DNA of 64,000 nucleotides from Pirellula staleyi DSM 6068 (GCF_000025185.1 NC_013720.1:2604001-2668000), one strand, 5' to 3'; counted from the first letter of the stretch, positions 27,967 to 37,371 are shown. The notes: generated by a model from the sequence alone, not told the origin. Numbers and translations: made by a program.

Positions 27967-29268
27967 TCACTTTTGTGTGTCAATGAGCCAGCGCGATTCG
28001 AGCAGCTCGATATCGTCGACTTCAAACGGAATCTTGGCGTCGCTGCGAATCTGGATCTCGGTCCCGCCAGGTCGCCCGCGCGCGATCAGCAAAAAGTTGA
28101 TCGGCACCGTCTCCCAGACGTTGGCCTGCGCCAAAGGGCGATCGATCACCGCCACACGATAGCCGGTGTCGTCGCAGAGTAAAATAGTGACCGCTTGAGG
28201 CTGGCTTGTTCGAAGGCGAACCCGCAGCGAAGGATGCACGGGGCTGTTGAGTGGCACGGCGATGCCAAAGAAGTTGCTCTCGTCGTGATGAATCGCGGGC
28301 CAAGTGGGTGGATTGCCCCACGCCCATTTGCGATACGCACGTCCGAGCAAGGCGATGGTCATCGAGGTCAGGATTGAGAGCGAGAAAATCAAGACCACCC
28401 ACACCACCACACTGCCGATCGCCAGCGGAACAATTTGGGAGAGCAAGATCGGTTCGTCCGCTTCCTCGCGAAACGTTGCTTCCTGCGACGATTCCAGCGC
28501 GCAGTAGGTGATCGCCACCGCAGCCATGGCGAGCACGAACGGTGCTACCAAGCGGGCCAGTCGTGTGTAGCCACTCCGTCGCATCGCGCGCACAGCAGCA
28601 GCGCGATACTGCTCGAAATTCACTAGTTCCGTAGGTCCCGTTGGCAAATAGCCCAGTTCGTCCATTTGCTCGACTGAGGCAGTCAGCTCGAACACGAGTG
28701 AACCGAGATTTTCGCGAAGTCGTGCTAGAAAACCTTGTCCCCCTGGAGATTGTTTGTCAGCTTGTTGCTGCAGCGGATTGGTCGCAACCGGAAGCACGCT
28801 GTGTGTCGACGCATAAGGGTTGCTGAGCGACGTCGCCTCGACTTCCACATCTGCGCCGAGCAGTTCGGGCTTTTCGCGCATCCACGCTTGGTCGGTGCTC
28901 GTGTCGGGCTCGGTCGGCTCGGCCACAATCAGCGTGAGGGGATCGGGCTCGCGCGGCTGAAACGGATCGGCATGACAGGCTGGGCAGCGATCGGACGCTA
29001 AGGCTTGCTGGGCATCGCTCAGATAAAACTGCTCACTACAACGAAAGCAGTAGAACGGCAGGGCGTTGCGTAGACCAAAAAGGGACAGCGCACCACCGGC
29101 AATTCCGAAGACGATCAGCAGCACCGGCATGCCACCGAGCGCGTCGATAGCGTACTGGGTGATTCCGATTACGCCGCAGGCAAGAAAGAATGCCGACAGC
29201 GAAATGCCCACCACCGATTCGCGACGCTTCATGCGCACTAGCACGGTGAGTTGCTGTTTCGGCTGCAT
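27967..29268 (-). CDS. Multi-pass membrane protein with zinc-ribbon-like cysteines
   Basis: The 433 residues contain two helices near the N-terminus (VVGISLSAFFLACGVIGI, VLLIVFGIAGGALSLFG). A possible zinc ribbon follows, CFRC then CPACH about 26 residues later. After a polar stretch there are two more helices, around residues 230 and 280. The C-terminal domain is beta-rich (HPSLRVRLRTSQPQAVTILL). I do not recognise a named family. It lies between a small membrane-protein gene (33 bases upstream) and ligA (75 bases downstream) on the same strand, so the three are likely co-transcribed. Confidence 0.7.
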   Translation of the reverse strand: MQPKQQLTVLVRMKRRESVVGISLSAFFLACGVIGITQYAIDALGGMPVLLIVFGIAGGALSLFGLRNALPFYCFRCSEQFYLSDAQQALASDRCPACHADPFQPREPDPLTLIVAEPTEPDTSTDQAWMREKPELLGADVEVEATSLSNPYASTHSVLPVATNPLQQQADKQSPGGQGFLARLRENLGSLVFELTASVEQMDELGYLPTGPTELVNFEQYRAAAVRAMRRSGYTRLARLVAPFVLAMAAVAITYCALESSQEATFREEADEPILLSQIVPLAIGSVVVWVVLIFSLSILTSMTIALLGRAYRKWAWGNPPTWPAIHHDESNFFGIAVPLNSPVHPSLRVRLRTSQPQAVTILLCDDTGYRVAVIDRPLAQANVWETVPINFLLIARGRPGGTEIQIRSDAKIPFEVDDIELLESRWLIDTQK

Positions 29269-29301
29269 TGCCCCGGAGCCTCTCGAGGAAAGGGAAAGCC
29301 G

Positions 29302-29619
29302 CTACGTCGCAGCAGGGGGCTCCGTCGGTTTCGTCGAGTCGCTCGTCGGCTTGCCTTCCCCGGTCAATTTGCCTTCCCCGGTCCAGTAGTCGTCGGTTCC
29401 GATCGCAAGGAACGTCAGCACTGTCAGCAGCCCTAGTTCCACCATGATGACTTGCGTGCCATAGCTCGACATGAAGTTAATCATCCCCGACTCGGTCGGT
29501 CGACGTGGATCGGCATTGCGTACGGTCATCGTGAAATAGGCACACGCGGTGATGGCAAACAGCACACCCACCACCAGCAAGGCTGCGTAAAACGGATTCG
29601 AACGTTTTTTCAGGGACAT
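29302..29619 (-). CDS. Small two-helix membrane protein
   Basis: The 105-residue protein has two helices, YAALLVVGVLFAITACAYFT and VELGLLTVLTFLAI, with a polar segment between them. Its C-terminus is Gly/Lys/Thr-rich, GEGKLTGEGKPT, an in-frame short tandem repeat of about 15 bases. Similar small proteins occur in other planctomycetes, to my knowledge without function. It is divergent from uvrA, with 243 bases between the starts, and is the first gene of the probable transcript that continues into the zinc-ribbon protein gene and ligA. Confidence 0.7.
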   Translation of the reverse strand: MSLKKRSNPFYAALLVVGVLFAITACAYFTMTVRNADPRRPTESGMINFMSSYGTQVIMVELGLLTVLTFLAIGTDDYWTGEGKLTGEGKPTSDSTKPTEPPAAT

Positions 29620-29862
29620 CGCGGCGGCCTATCGACGGGAAAATCGTGACACAAACTCGAGCACATCGCTTTCGGCTCTCCTCGATTCTAGCAAGCTGCT
29701 GCCATCAGCGCCACCAAGGTCCCCTGCCCAAATGCCAGGACAGCTGGTGGTTGCTTGACCCTGGCGATATACTAACGAGTTCGTTTCCTGCGGAAATTCT
29801 GGGCTAGAGCGACAGCAAGAGAGGCCGCCTCGAGGGGTGGCAAAAACGCAAAGGAATTCGGT

Positions 29863-32763
29863 TTGAACGAGCCGGCGAGCGAGCCAATAGACGATCCTTC
29901 GACGGGCGATCGGTCGATCGAACTGCGCGGTGTGGAAGTTCACAACTTGCGCATGGTCGACCTCGATGTCCCCCTCGGGAAACTCGTCGTATTTTGCGGT
30001 GTGAGCGGGAGCGGAAAAACCAGCCTCGCGCTCGATACACTCTATGCCGAAGGCCAGCGCCGCTACCTCGAAAGTTTTTCGGTCTATACCCGTCAGTTCC
30101 TGCAGAAGCTCGAAAAGCCCGACGTCGAGCGGATCGATAATCTGCCAGCGGCCATCGCGGTCTCGCACGACGATGCTGCCCGCTCGAGTCGCTCCACCAT
30201 CGGCACCGCCACCGAAACACTCGACTACTTGCGGCTCTTAATGGCCAAAGTGGCCGAGCTCACTTGCCACGGCTGTGGCAAATCGATTCGTAAAGCATCC
30301 GCCTCGACCATCGCCGCTGAAGTGCAGTCGCTCGATCCCTCGACCAAGCTAATGCTCGGTTTTTTTGAGCCGGTCCCCGAAGGAATCGCTCTCGAAACCC
30401 TCGCGGCCTCGCTTCGTGGTCGCGGCTTCTCGCGCGGCGTGGTGGGCGAGACGAGTTTCATGCTCGATACGATTCCGAGCGAGATGGTCAGCTCCAGCGC
30501 GAGTGAACTTGGCGTGATCGTCGATCGCATCACACCGACTGTGGCTCAGCAGCGTTTGCTCGATTCGCTTGAAACGTCCCTCACCAGTGGCGGCGGCGCC
30601 TGTGTTCTGTGGCGCGCCGTGCGCGACGACGAAACCAGCACGCCCGATGTCGTGGTGATCGACGGTCAGCGCTGGCAGCGGCTCGATTACTCTCAGCGTT
30701 TGCAGTGCCGCGCGTGCCAAATCGTCTACAGCGATCCCACGCCGCAGCTCTTCAGCTTCAACAGCCCGCTGGGGGCCTGCAATGTGTGCGAAGGTTTTGG
30801 CAGCACGATCGACCTCGACGACGCACTGATTGTTCCCGATCGCTCGAAATCGATTCGCGAAGGGGCCATTGCCCCCTGGAATTCCCCCGCCTATTTGCAC
30901 GAACTGCAAGAACTGCTGGCCCTGGCACCCGACTACAAATTGCCGGTCGATGTGCCGTACAGCGAGCTCACCGAAAAGCATAAGCAGCTGATTCGCGAAG
31001 GTGTTCCAGAACGAGATTTCGGCGGTCTACGTGGCTTCTTTGCCTGGCTCGAGCGCCGCAAGTACAAGATGCACATTCGGGTGTTCCTCAGCCGCTGGCG
31101 CTCGAGCAAATTGTGTCATGCCTGTCATGGCGCGCGGCTGAACGCCGAATCGCTCAGCTGGCGCATCGCCGGAAAGAACATCAGCGAAATCACCGCGCTC
31201 CGGATCGACGAAGCGGCTGAACTGCTCGCCGCGCTCTCGCTCAGCGCGACACAAAAAAAGCTCGCCCGCGTGATGCTCGATCAGATTCAGTCGCGGCTGG
31301 CGTTCCTTCGGCAGGTGGGCCTCGGCTACCTGAAACTCGACCGAACCTTACGCACCCTCAGTGGTGGCGAAGCACAGCGCGTCGCGCTCACCTCGGCGCT
31401 CGGCAGTAGCCTGGTGAACATGCTCTACGTTCTCGACGAACCCTCGGTGGGGCTCCATCCTTCGGATGTCGAGCGTTTGCTCGTGGCAGTGAAAGGGCTT
31501 CGCGACCGTGGCAACACCGTGGTGCTGGTCGAACACGAAGAGCAAATGCTGCGCGAGTCCGATTGGCTCGTCGAAGTGGGGCCCGGAGCAGGAGATGCTG
31601 GTGGCAACATCACCTTCAGCGGCGAGCTCGACGAAATGCTCGCAGGGACAACCGTCACCGGCGATTTTCTCGCAGGTCGACGCGGGGTCGCAATTCCCGC
31701 TGCACGTCGCACTGCCACGCGAGGCTGGCTCAAGCTGAGCGGAGCTCGTGGCAATAACCTGAAGAACCTCACGGTCGAATTTCCACTCGGTGTAATGTGC
31801 CTGGTGACCGGCGTGAGTGGCAGCGGCAAAAGCACCCTCGTTCAAGAGACTCTCTACGGCGCGCTCTGCAAACGGAAGCGCAAAGATTGCGATCCGCCAC
31901 TCGACTATGACGACGTTGTGGGGGATGGTCAGATCGACGATGTGATTCTTGTCGATCAAAGTCCAATCGGCCGGAGTGGTCGCTCGAATCCTGTCACCTA
32001 CATCAAAGCTTTCGATCCGATTCGGGCCGTTTTTGCCGAACAAGTCGATGCGCGGACCCACAACTACACCGCTGGACATTTCAGCTTCAACGTCGATGGG
32101 GGGCGCTGCGATGCCTGCCAAGGAGAAGGTTTCCTCCGGATCGATATGCAGTTCCTCGCCGATGTCCTCCGAAAATGCCCCGCCTGTGGTGGCTCGCGCT
32201 ATCGCAAAGAAATTCTGCAGGTGAAATATCGGGGACGCAGCATCGCGGAAGTCCTCGAAATGACCGCCCGCGAAGCGTTCAGCTTCTTTCGAGGACAGCC
32301 GAAAGTACAAGGAAAACTCAAGCAGCTGATCGACGTCGGGCTCGACTACCTGCGGCTCGGTCAGCCTGCGAGCACGCTCTCTTCGGGAGAAGCCCAGCGT
32401 TTGAAGCTTGCCGCTTTTCTTTCCGAAGCCTCCCGAAATCGCACCCTGTTTATTCTCGACGAACCGACCACTGGACTCCACTTTGCCGACGTCGTGAAAT
32501 TGCTCGATTGCTTCGAGGCGCTCCTCGATGTGGGACATTCACTCATCATCGTCGAGCATAACCTGCAGCTGATGCGCGCCGCTGACTACCTGATCGACCT
32601 CGGCCCTGGAGCCGGTGATGCAGGTGGAACGGTCATCGCGCAAGGAACTCCCGAGCAGGTTGCCACCTCGCCGCTGTCGCTGACGGGAAAATACCTCGCC
32701 GCTTCGCTGGCCGAAGTGCAGGGGAGATCAGCCGCCGAAATCGCCGCTGCAGGTTCCCCATGA
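29863..32763 (+). CDS. uvrA: UvrA-family excinuclease ATPase subunit
   Basis: The 966-residue protein has two ABC modules. The first has Walker A GVSGSGKTS at residues 46-54, the signature LSGGEAQRVAL and Walker B LYVLDEPSVGLH. The second has GVSGSGKST, LSSGEAQRLKL and LFILDEPTTGLH. The C-terminal-half zinc finger is CDACQGEG...CPACGG. In nucleotide excision repair UvrA scans DNA for damage with UvrB. Two details diverge from canonical UvrA: the second signature is LSSGE instead of LSGGE, and the region after DNLPAAIAV reads SHDDAARSSRSTIG. It may be a second, UvrA2-like copy. A TTG start follows AAGGAA by six bases. Its stop overlaps the next gene's ATG by four bases. Confidence 0.93.
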   Translation: MNEPASEPIDDPSTGDRSIELRGVEVHNLRMVDLDVPLGKLVVFCGVSGSGKTSLALDTLYAEGQRRYLESFSVYTRQFLQKLEKPDVERIDNLPAAIAVSHDDAARSSRSTIGTATETLDYLRLLMAKVAELTCHGCGKSIRKASASTIAAEVQSLDPSTKLMLGFFEPVPEGIALETLAASLRGRGFSRGVVGETSFMLDTIPSEMVSSSASELGVIVDRITPTVAQQRLLDSLETSLTSGGGACVLWRAVRDDETSTPDVVVIDGQRWQRLDYSQRLQCRACQIVYSDPTPQLFSFNSPLGACNVCEGFGSTIDLDDALIVPDRSKSIREGAIAPWNSPAYLHELQELLALAPDYKLPVDVPYSELTEKHKQLIREGVPERDFGGLRGFFAWLERRKYKMHIRVFLSRWRSSKLCHACHGARLNAESLSWRIAGKNISEITALRIDEAAELLAALSLSATQKKLARVMLDQIQSRLAFLRQVGLGYLKLDRTLRTLSGGEAQRVALTSALGSSLVNMLYVLDEPSVGLHPSDVERLLVAVKGLRDRGNTVVLVEHEEQMLRESDWLVEVGPGAGDAGGNITFSGELDEMLAGTTVTGDFLAGRRGVAIPAARRTATRGWLKLSGARGNNLKNLTVEFPLGVMCLVTGVSGSGKSTLVQETLYGALCKRKRKDCDPPLDYDDVVGDGQIDDVILVDQSPIGRSGRSNPVTYIKAFDPIRAVFAEQVDARTHNYTAGHFSFNVDGGRCDACQGEGFLRIDMQFLADVLRKCPACGGSRYRKEILQVKYRGRSIAEVLEMTAREAFSFFRGQPKVQGKLKQLIDVGLDYLRLGQPASTLSSGEAQRLKLAAFLSEASRNRTLFILDEPTTGLHFADVVKLLDCFEALLDVGHSLIIVEHNLQLMRAADYLIDLGPGAGDAGGTVIAQGTPEQVATSPLSLTGKYLAASLAEVQGRSAAEIAAAGSP

Positions 32764-33722
32764 CAACCGCCAACATGCCACAACTCGATCAACTGCAAGT
32801 GGTCGTCAGCGACATCGCCACGCATCGCGCAGTGGTCTCGGTCTCGGCTTCACGTCACGATACCTTGCTGCAGCAATGGCTCGACGATGGGGAAATCGAA
32901 GCCTCGATTCGAGGTCCCCGCTGTGAACTTTCGAGAACACTTCCGGCCGGATTTACACTCCGCCCAGCCAAGCTCGGCGACCGCTCGATCTTGCGCTGCG
33001 TGGTGACCGATCCCAGTTTCTGGTCGGGAGATCTGCCAGCGATCTACGACGTGACGATCACGCGCAAAGCGGCTGGGATAGCTCCCTCCACGACCAAACG
33101 CTCGCTCGGCGTCCGTCCGCTCGGTCGAAGTCGCGGCTATCTCACACGCGAAGGAAAAGTTTGGATTCCGCGCCTCGTTGCTTGCGACACAGTCCCCGCA
33201 AGCAGTCTCGTCGATAGCTTTCGCGAGCAGGTGCTGGGAGCGCTGATCGATCTCGGTGGCGATGCAACTATAGCGGCACAATTTTTGGCAGCTGCGAGCC
33301 AGCGCGGCTGTTATTCCGTGGCTCATTGTTGCGCAGCGTCGGAGGCTGAACTACTGGAGCAGGTTGTGCTCGCGCGGCAATTTCCGGCGGTGATGATGGC
33401 CTGTTTCCCGGCAAACATCACGATTTCCGAGCGTTTGCGCGATGCCGCGCTGGGCTTGATGCTCGCTTATCGGGTCGACCGCTCGACCGATCTGGCGGCT
33501 CTCGATCGGGGCGGGATCTCGGCCCTGGTGATCTGTGGCACCAGCGCCGGAGAGATCACCGAGCTGGCTCACGCCGCGAATTTTCGAGGACCGATCCTGG
33601 CGCAGTTGGCAGATGGTCAGCACACCGATCTGGCCGCCGCGCGAGCGGCCTGCGATCAGCTCCAGCGCGATCTGGCGGCGCTACCGAATCGTTACCTCCC
33701 GATCGCAGGGCTTGTGGTATGA
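32760..33722 (+). CDS. GH2-like protein of unknown function in the uvrA operon
   Basis: The 320-residue protein resembles glycoside-hydrolase family 2 architecture but is much shorter. The segment LRCVVTDPSFWSGDLPAIYD and the following SLGVRPLGRSRG fit the GH2 Ig-like domain pattern 'LWSPExPxLY...FGxR'. The ~170-residue C-terminal part looks like a truncated alpha/beta (TIM-barrel-like) domain: DLAALDRGGISALVICGTSA and FRGPILAQLADGQH. The catalytic Glu pair of GH2 cannot be placed. It could be a sugar-binding or regulatory derivative. Its ATG overlaps the uvrA stop and its stop overlaps the next ATG (ATGA both times), so translation of all three is probably coupled. The GH2 assignment is inference. 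Confidence 0.7.
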   Translation: MTTANMPQLDQLQVVVSDIATHRAVVSVSASRHDTLLQQWLDDGEIEASIRGPRCELSRTLPAGFTLRPAKLGDRSILRCVVTDPSFWSGDLPAIYDVTITRKAAGIAPSTTKRSLGVRPLGRSRGYLTREGKVWIPRLVACDTVPASSLVDSFREQVLGALIDLGGDATIAAQFLAAASQRGCYSVAHCCAASEAELLEQVVLARQFPAVMMACFPANITISERLRDAALGLMLAYRVDRSTDLAALDRGGISALVICGTSAGEITELAHAANFRGPILAQLADGQHTDLAAARAACDQLQRDLAALPNRYLPIAGLVV

Positions 33723-34756
33723 GCGACGATCGATTCGCCCGCTATTCGCGGCAAGTTCGCTTTGCTTCGATCGGCAAAGCAGGTCAGGAGCGACTCGCAG
33801 CTTCACGCGCGCTGGTTGTCGGCTGTGGCGCGCTCGGCTCGATGATCGCCAGTCATCTCGTTCGCGCTGGGGTCGGGTTCACGCGCATTGTCGACCGCGA
33901 CTTTCTCGAACTGAGTAATCTCCAGCGTCAAACACTGTATACCGAGGCAGATGTAGCGTCGGGATTTCCCAAAGCGATTTGCGCCGAGAAACATCTCCGC
34001 GAGATTAACAGCGAAGTAGAAATCGAAGCGGTGGTCGCCGATATCGTCCCCTCGAATATCGAGCAGCTGGCCCGTAACTGCGATGTCGTGGTCGATGGTA
34101 CCGACAATTTCGAAACCCGTATGCTGATCAACGATGTCTGTGTGAAGCTCGGTATTGCGTGGGTCTATGGAGGGTGTCTTGGCGCGGAAGGTCAGTCGAT
34201 GACGATCCTGCCGGGAGAGTCTCCTTGCCTCCGCTGTGTGATGCCCGAGCCGCCTGATGCGGGGAGCTCACCCACGTGCGATGCGGCCGGGATTTTGGGG
34301 ACGATCATCGGTGTGATTGCGTCGCTGCAAGCCAGTGAAGCGATCAAAATACTGAGTGGCAACCGCTCTGCAGTCTCGAAGAAATGGACCATCATCGACC
34401 TGTGGGATAGCGATGTCCGGCAGCTGCGACTCGATGCCTTCGGCGACCGAAGTCAGTGCCCTTGCTGCGGCAAACGCGAGTTTCCCTGGCTCTCGGGCGA
34501 GCGGGCGAGCTATTCCGCGGTCCTCTGCGGCCGCAATTCCGTGCAGCTCAGTTTTCCTGGCAGCGCTGGGATCAATCTGGCCGCGATGGCCGAGCGACTT
34601 CGTTCGGTCGGCGAAGTTTCGCAGAACAAATTTCTCGTGCGGCTGAAAGTCGGGGACTATCAGATCACCCTGTTCGCCGATGGTCGCGCGGTGGTCAGTG
34701 GCACCGAAGAGATTGCCGAAGCACGCTCGGTCTACGCGCAGTACATCGGCAGCTAA
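33719..34756 (+). CDS. ThiF/MoeB/E1-like adenylating enzyme
   Basis: The 345-residue protein begins with the E1-like pattern RYSRQVRFASIGKAGQE. The ATP-binding GCGALG lies at residues 35-40, followed by DRDFLELSNLQRQTLY and the adenylation Asp in DGTDNFETR. Zinc cysteines are at C170 and C173 and in CPCC at 247-250; the possible catalytic Cys187 is in TCDAAGILGTIIG. A ~90-residue C-terminal extension follows. These enzymes adenylate the C-terminal glycine of a ubiquitin-like protein (ThiS/MoaD) for sulfur transfer or protein tagging. No such small protein is adjacent. It is the last gene of the operon; a hairpin follows. Confidence 0.9.
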   Translation: MSDDRFARYSRQVRFASIGKAGQERLAASRALVVGCGALGSMIASHLVRAGVGFTRIVDRDFLELSNLQRQTLYTEADVASGFPKAICAEKHLREINSEVEIEAVVADIVPSNIEQLARNCDVVVDGTDNFETRMLINDVCVKLGIAWVYGGCLGAEGQSMTILPGESPCLRCVMPEPPDAGSSPTCDAAGILGTIIGVIASLQASEAIKILSGNRSAVSKKWTIIDLWDSDVRQLRLDAFGDRSQCPCCGKREFPWLSGERASYSAVLCGRNSVQLSFPGSAGINLAAMAERLRSVGEVSQNKFLVRLKVGDYQITLFADGRAVVSGTEEIAEARSVYAQYIGS

Positions 34757-34779
34757 TAGAGGCGACTCTCTCTCACGCT

Positions 34780-34812
34780 ACCTCAGGGGCCGAAGTTCTG
34801 TTCCCCTGAGGT
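34780..34812. terminator. Stem-loop terminator between thiF-like gene and TonB receptor gene
   Basis: ACCTCAGGGG (34780-34789) pairs perfectly with CCCCTGAGGT (34803-34812) around a 13-base loop. It lies between convergent genes. The plus side is followed by a short T-containing stretch (GTGACTGTTTG), so termination is plausible in both directions. Confidence 0.6.
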
Positions 34813-34855
34813 GTGACTGTTTGACGTTGTCGATCGGCGAACGATCGAAGTCGAT

Positions 34856-36904
34856 TTAGTACGTGAAGTTCAGGCCGCCGTAGGCACCAAACGGCACACT
34901 GTTGTAGGCGTCGACCTCTTCGTAGCTTTCGTTGGTGATGTTGTCGAGGCGAACAAACGCTTCAACATTCTCGGTGATCTTCCGACGACCCGAGGCATTC
35001 AGCAGGTAGTAGCTGTCGAGCGTTACCCCGCCAATGTCTGCGCGGTCGCCAATGTAGATCAACTGCAGCGTGGCTGAAGCTCCGATATCGGTCCAGGCCC
35101 GTGTGATCGAGAGGGACGATTTGTCTTCCGGTCGACGCAGCAATTGCGCGCCGGTGTCGAGATTCAGCGTGTCGTCGAAGGTATAGCTCGCGTCGACCCA
35201 CAGGTCTTCGAAGATGTAGACCAGCAGCGTCAGTTCCACGCCACTGCTGCGAGCGGCACCGACGTTTTCGAGCGCCGTGAACGTGTCGTTGATCACAATC
35301 AGGTCGAGGAAGTCGTTGCGGAAGTAAGTGGCATCAGCCACCACAGCGCCGCCGAAGAGTTCCTGGCGAACACCGGCGTCCCAACCTTTGCTTCGCTCGG
35401 GGCGAAGATTGGGATTGAAGAAGCCAAAACTGTTCTCCGCCAAAGCGGGCTGACGAAAGCCGGTGCCGATGCTGCCGTGGAGCGAAGTTCCGCTGTCGAA
35501 GTTGTAGATCGACGTGACACGGTAGGTCTGCGCGGTCCCCGCTTTGCTCGTGTCGTCCCACCGCACACCGGCGGTGGTGAACCAGTTGGGGAGGAGCTGA
35601 AACTGGTCCTGAATGTAGGCCCCTTTCAGGTTCTGGGTGACCCGTGGATCGAACGTGCTGCTGGCATCTTCTGCCAGGTAGTTCGCACCGGCGCTCAGGA
35701 TGTTCGTCTCGGTCAGCTGGCCGCTGATCAGGTAGTCGACTTCGCGCGTTTGACCCTGGTAGTCGGGCGTTCCAAAGGCACCCGGGTCGGTGTCGAGGAA
35801 GTCGTAGTCGGTGAGGTTCAGCCCCACCTTCTGCTGCAACATGCCATCGAGCGCGGTGTGAGTAAATTGCACGCGATTGGCAAACACCTTGGTCTTATTC
35901 TTGCGAATCAGATTGTCGGCCGGTGTGAACGTGGGGAATGCGAATTGATCGTCGATGTCGGCCCGGGCATCGCTGTAGCGAAAGACGTAGTCGATGTTCA
36001 GCCCGTTCTCGAGATTGATGCCAGTCCGTCCCGAAACGACACCGAGATTAAAATCGTCTTGCTCGGGGAAGCTATCGACCTGACTCACGCCGCCAGTGTG
36101 ATACTGCGAGCCTTGAATGCTGAAGTATTTTCGCTCGTCACCGGCTTGGGCCGACAGCGTGACCTGACCCGTTTGAAAACTGCCACCCATCGTTCCGGCG
36201 GTGACCGAAAGTGGTCCTTGACCCCGTTTGGTGATGATGTTGATCACACCACCAATCGCGTCGCTGCCGTAGACCATGCTTTGCGGGCCGCGGAGGACTT
36301 CGATCCGCTCGACGTTATCGGTGGTGAGGGTCGAGAAGTCGAAGAGTCGCGACGCATTTTGGGGAGCGTTCAGCGGAATGCCGTCGAGCAGCACTTTGGT
36401 ATGCGACGAGTTGGCACCGCGCAAAAACACACTGGTGATGCTACCGGGTCCACCTTGGCGAACCACATCGACACCTAGCTTGCCGCGGAGCACTTCAGCG
36501 ACCGATGTTTGGCCGCTGCGAGCAATGTCGTCGGCCGTGATGACGGTGATCGACGAGCCGGTTTGCGATGCGGGGGTCGGCATGCGGTTAGGAGAAACCA
36601 CCGTGTCGGCCGGAAGTGGCTCGGCCGGGAAATTGCTCAGCCGACCGGGAACCACCGTTTCAGGAAGCTCGGGAATCGCCTCGTTTTCGAGAGGGACTTC
36701 AGCAGGGGCCTCGGCCGGAGGCTGATACGAGGCGTTCTCGACGGCTGTTTCCGTCGGCTGATCGCGGTAGCGATTCGGCGTCTCTTCGTCAGAGATATTG
36801 GCAGTCGCCAGATCGTCGGCCCACAAGGTCCGAGCCAGCGGCGACGAGAATTGCGGAAGAAGAGCAGCAGTGAGCGCGCACTTCCACCAAAACGACAAAC
36901 GCAT
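34856..36904 (-). CDS. btuB: TonB-dependent receptor, probably for cobalamin
   Basis: From the ATG at 36904 the product has 682 residues with a signal peptide (WWKCALTAALLPQFSSPLARTLWA). A Pro-rich region of about 80 residues precedes the TonB plug domain (SSITVITADDIARSGQTSVA, VFLRGANSSHTKVLLDGIPL). The plug ends in the conserved VERIEVLRGPQSMVYGSDAI and GGVINIITKRG, followed by a 22-stranded beta-barrel region that ends FGAYGGLNFTY. The substrate, cobalamin, follows from the riboswitch upstream. The gene is monocistronic, with a hairpin downstream. The ATG at 36904 is preferred because AAAGGAAC lies 11 bases upstream; a start at 36958 would fall next to the riboswitch end. Confidence 0.9.
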   Translation of the reverse strand: MRLSFWWKCALTAALLPQFSSPLARTLWADDLATANISDEETPNRYRDQPTETAVENASYQPPAEAPAEVPLENEAIPELPETVVPGRLSNFPAEPLPADTVVSPNRMPTPASQTGSSITVITADDIARSGQTSVAEVLRGKLGVDVVRQGGPGSITSVFLRGANSSHTKVLLDGIPLNAPQNASRLFDFSTLTTDNVERIEVLRGPQSMVYGSDAIGGVINIITKRGQGPLSVTAGTMGGSFQTGQVTLSAQAGDERKYFSIQGSQYHTGGVSQVDSFPEQDDFNLGVVSGRTGINLENGLNIDYVFRYSDARADIDDQFAFPTFTPADNLIRKNKTKVFANRVQFTHTALDGMLQQKVGLNLTDYDFLDTDPGAFGTPDYQGQTREVDYLISGQLTETNILSAGANYLAEDASSTFDPRVTQNLKGAYIQDQFQLLPNWFTTAGVRWDDTSKAGTAQTYRVTSIYNFDSGTSLHGSIGTGFRQPALAENSFGFFNPNLRPERSKGWDAGVRQELFGGAVVADATYFRNDFLDLIVINDTFTALENVGAARSSGVELTLLVYIFEDLWVDASYTFDDTLNLDTGAQLLRRPEDKSSLSITRAWTDIGASATLQLIYIGDRADIGGVTLDSYYLLNASGRRKITENVEAFVRLDNITNESYEEVDAYNSVPFGAYGGLNFTY

Positions 36905-36959
36905 GCGAAGTTCCTTTCCCTCCCACGGGGAAATGAAGCGATAAAGAAACCTCGGCAAC

Positions 36960-37165
36960 GAGCAAGATATCCTGGCTCGGGTTCGACCTACTTGCCCGAC
37001 CTTCCCGGCGCTTCGTGCGAAGCATCAGTGGCCATCTGCTGGGCGTTCGTCCCCCTTACAGTCGCGGGGCGGCGGAAGTTTTTCACTTCGCTTCCCTCGC
37101 TTGCTGCCGTACAACGGGCCCCGTCACGTTTCCCACCTACGGATGGACGAAAAGTGAGAGGCACA
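36960..37165 (-). ncRNA. Cobalamin riboswitch
   Basis: Read on the minus strand, the conserved elements occur in order: GGTGGGAAACGTGACGGG near 37130-37110, CCCCGCGACTGTAAGGGG near 37066-37050, GCCACTG near 37032-37026 and the B12-box-like GAGCCAGGATATCTTGC near 36980-36963. These match the known adenosylcobalamin-binding core. It ends about 55 bases before the TonB receptor start, so it is in the 5' leader. The expected effect is reduced expression of the receptor when the cofactor is plentiful. Exact ends are approximate. Confidence 0.92.
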
Positions 37166-37340
37166 TAGCTAGTCATCGTCTTTGCGTGTGGTGCCGGTTG
37201 TAGCAATTCTGATGCTTTGACCGCTTGTAACGCCGCTAGCACCCCGCTCCGTGGCAGAGTTTAACGACAGGGGAAGAGAATCGGCCCCGGAAAGCTGCTA
37301 TCAGGGCCGGACGAAGGTGGGGTAACCGTGCGGCCTCGAA

Positions 37341-37371
37341 ACGAAAACACCCCGCGAGCATGCCCGCAGGG
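37341..37371 (-). terminator. Intrinsic terminator on the minus strand
   Basis: On the minus strand CCCTGCG and CGCGGGG pair (one wobble) around a palindromic GCATGC region, followed by TGTTTTCGTTTCG. It is about 245 bases after the stop of the orphan membrane-protein gene and 180 bases before the riboswitch, separating the two transcripts. Confidence 0.55.

Noticed and set aside
37015-37242. Short open frames over the riboswitch
   Set aside because: The bases are explained by the conserved cobalamin riboswitch elements.
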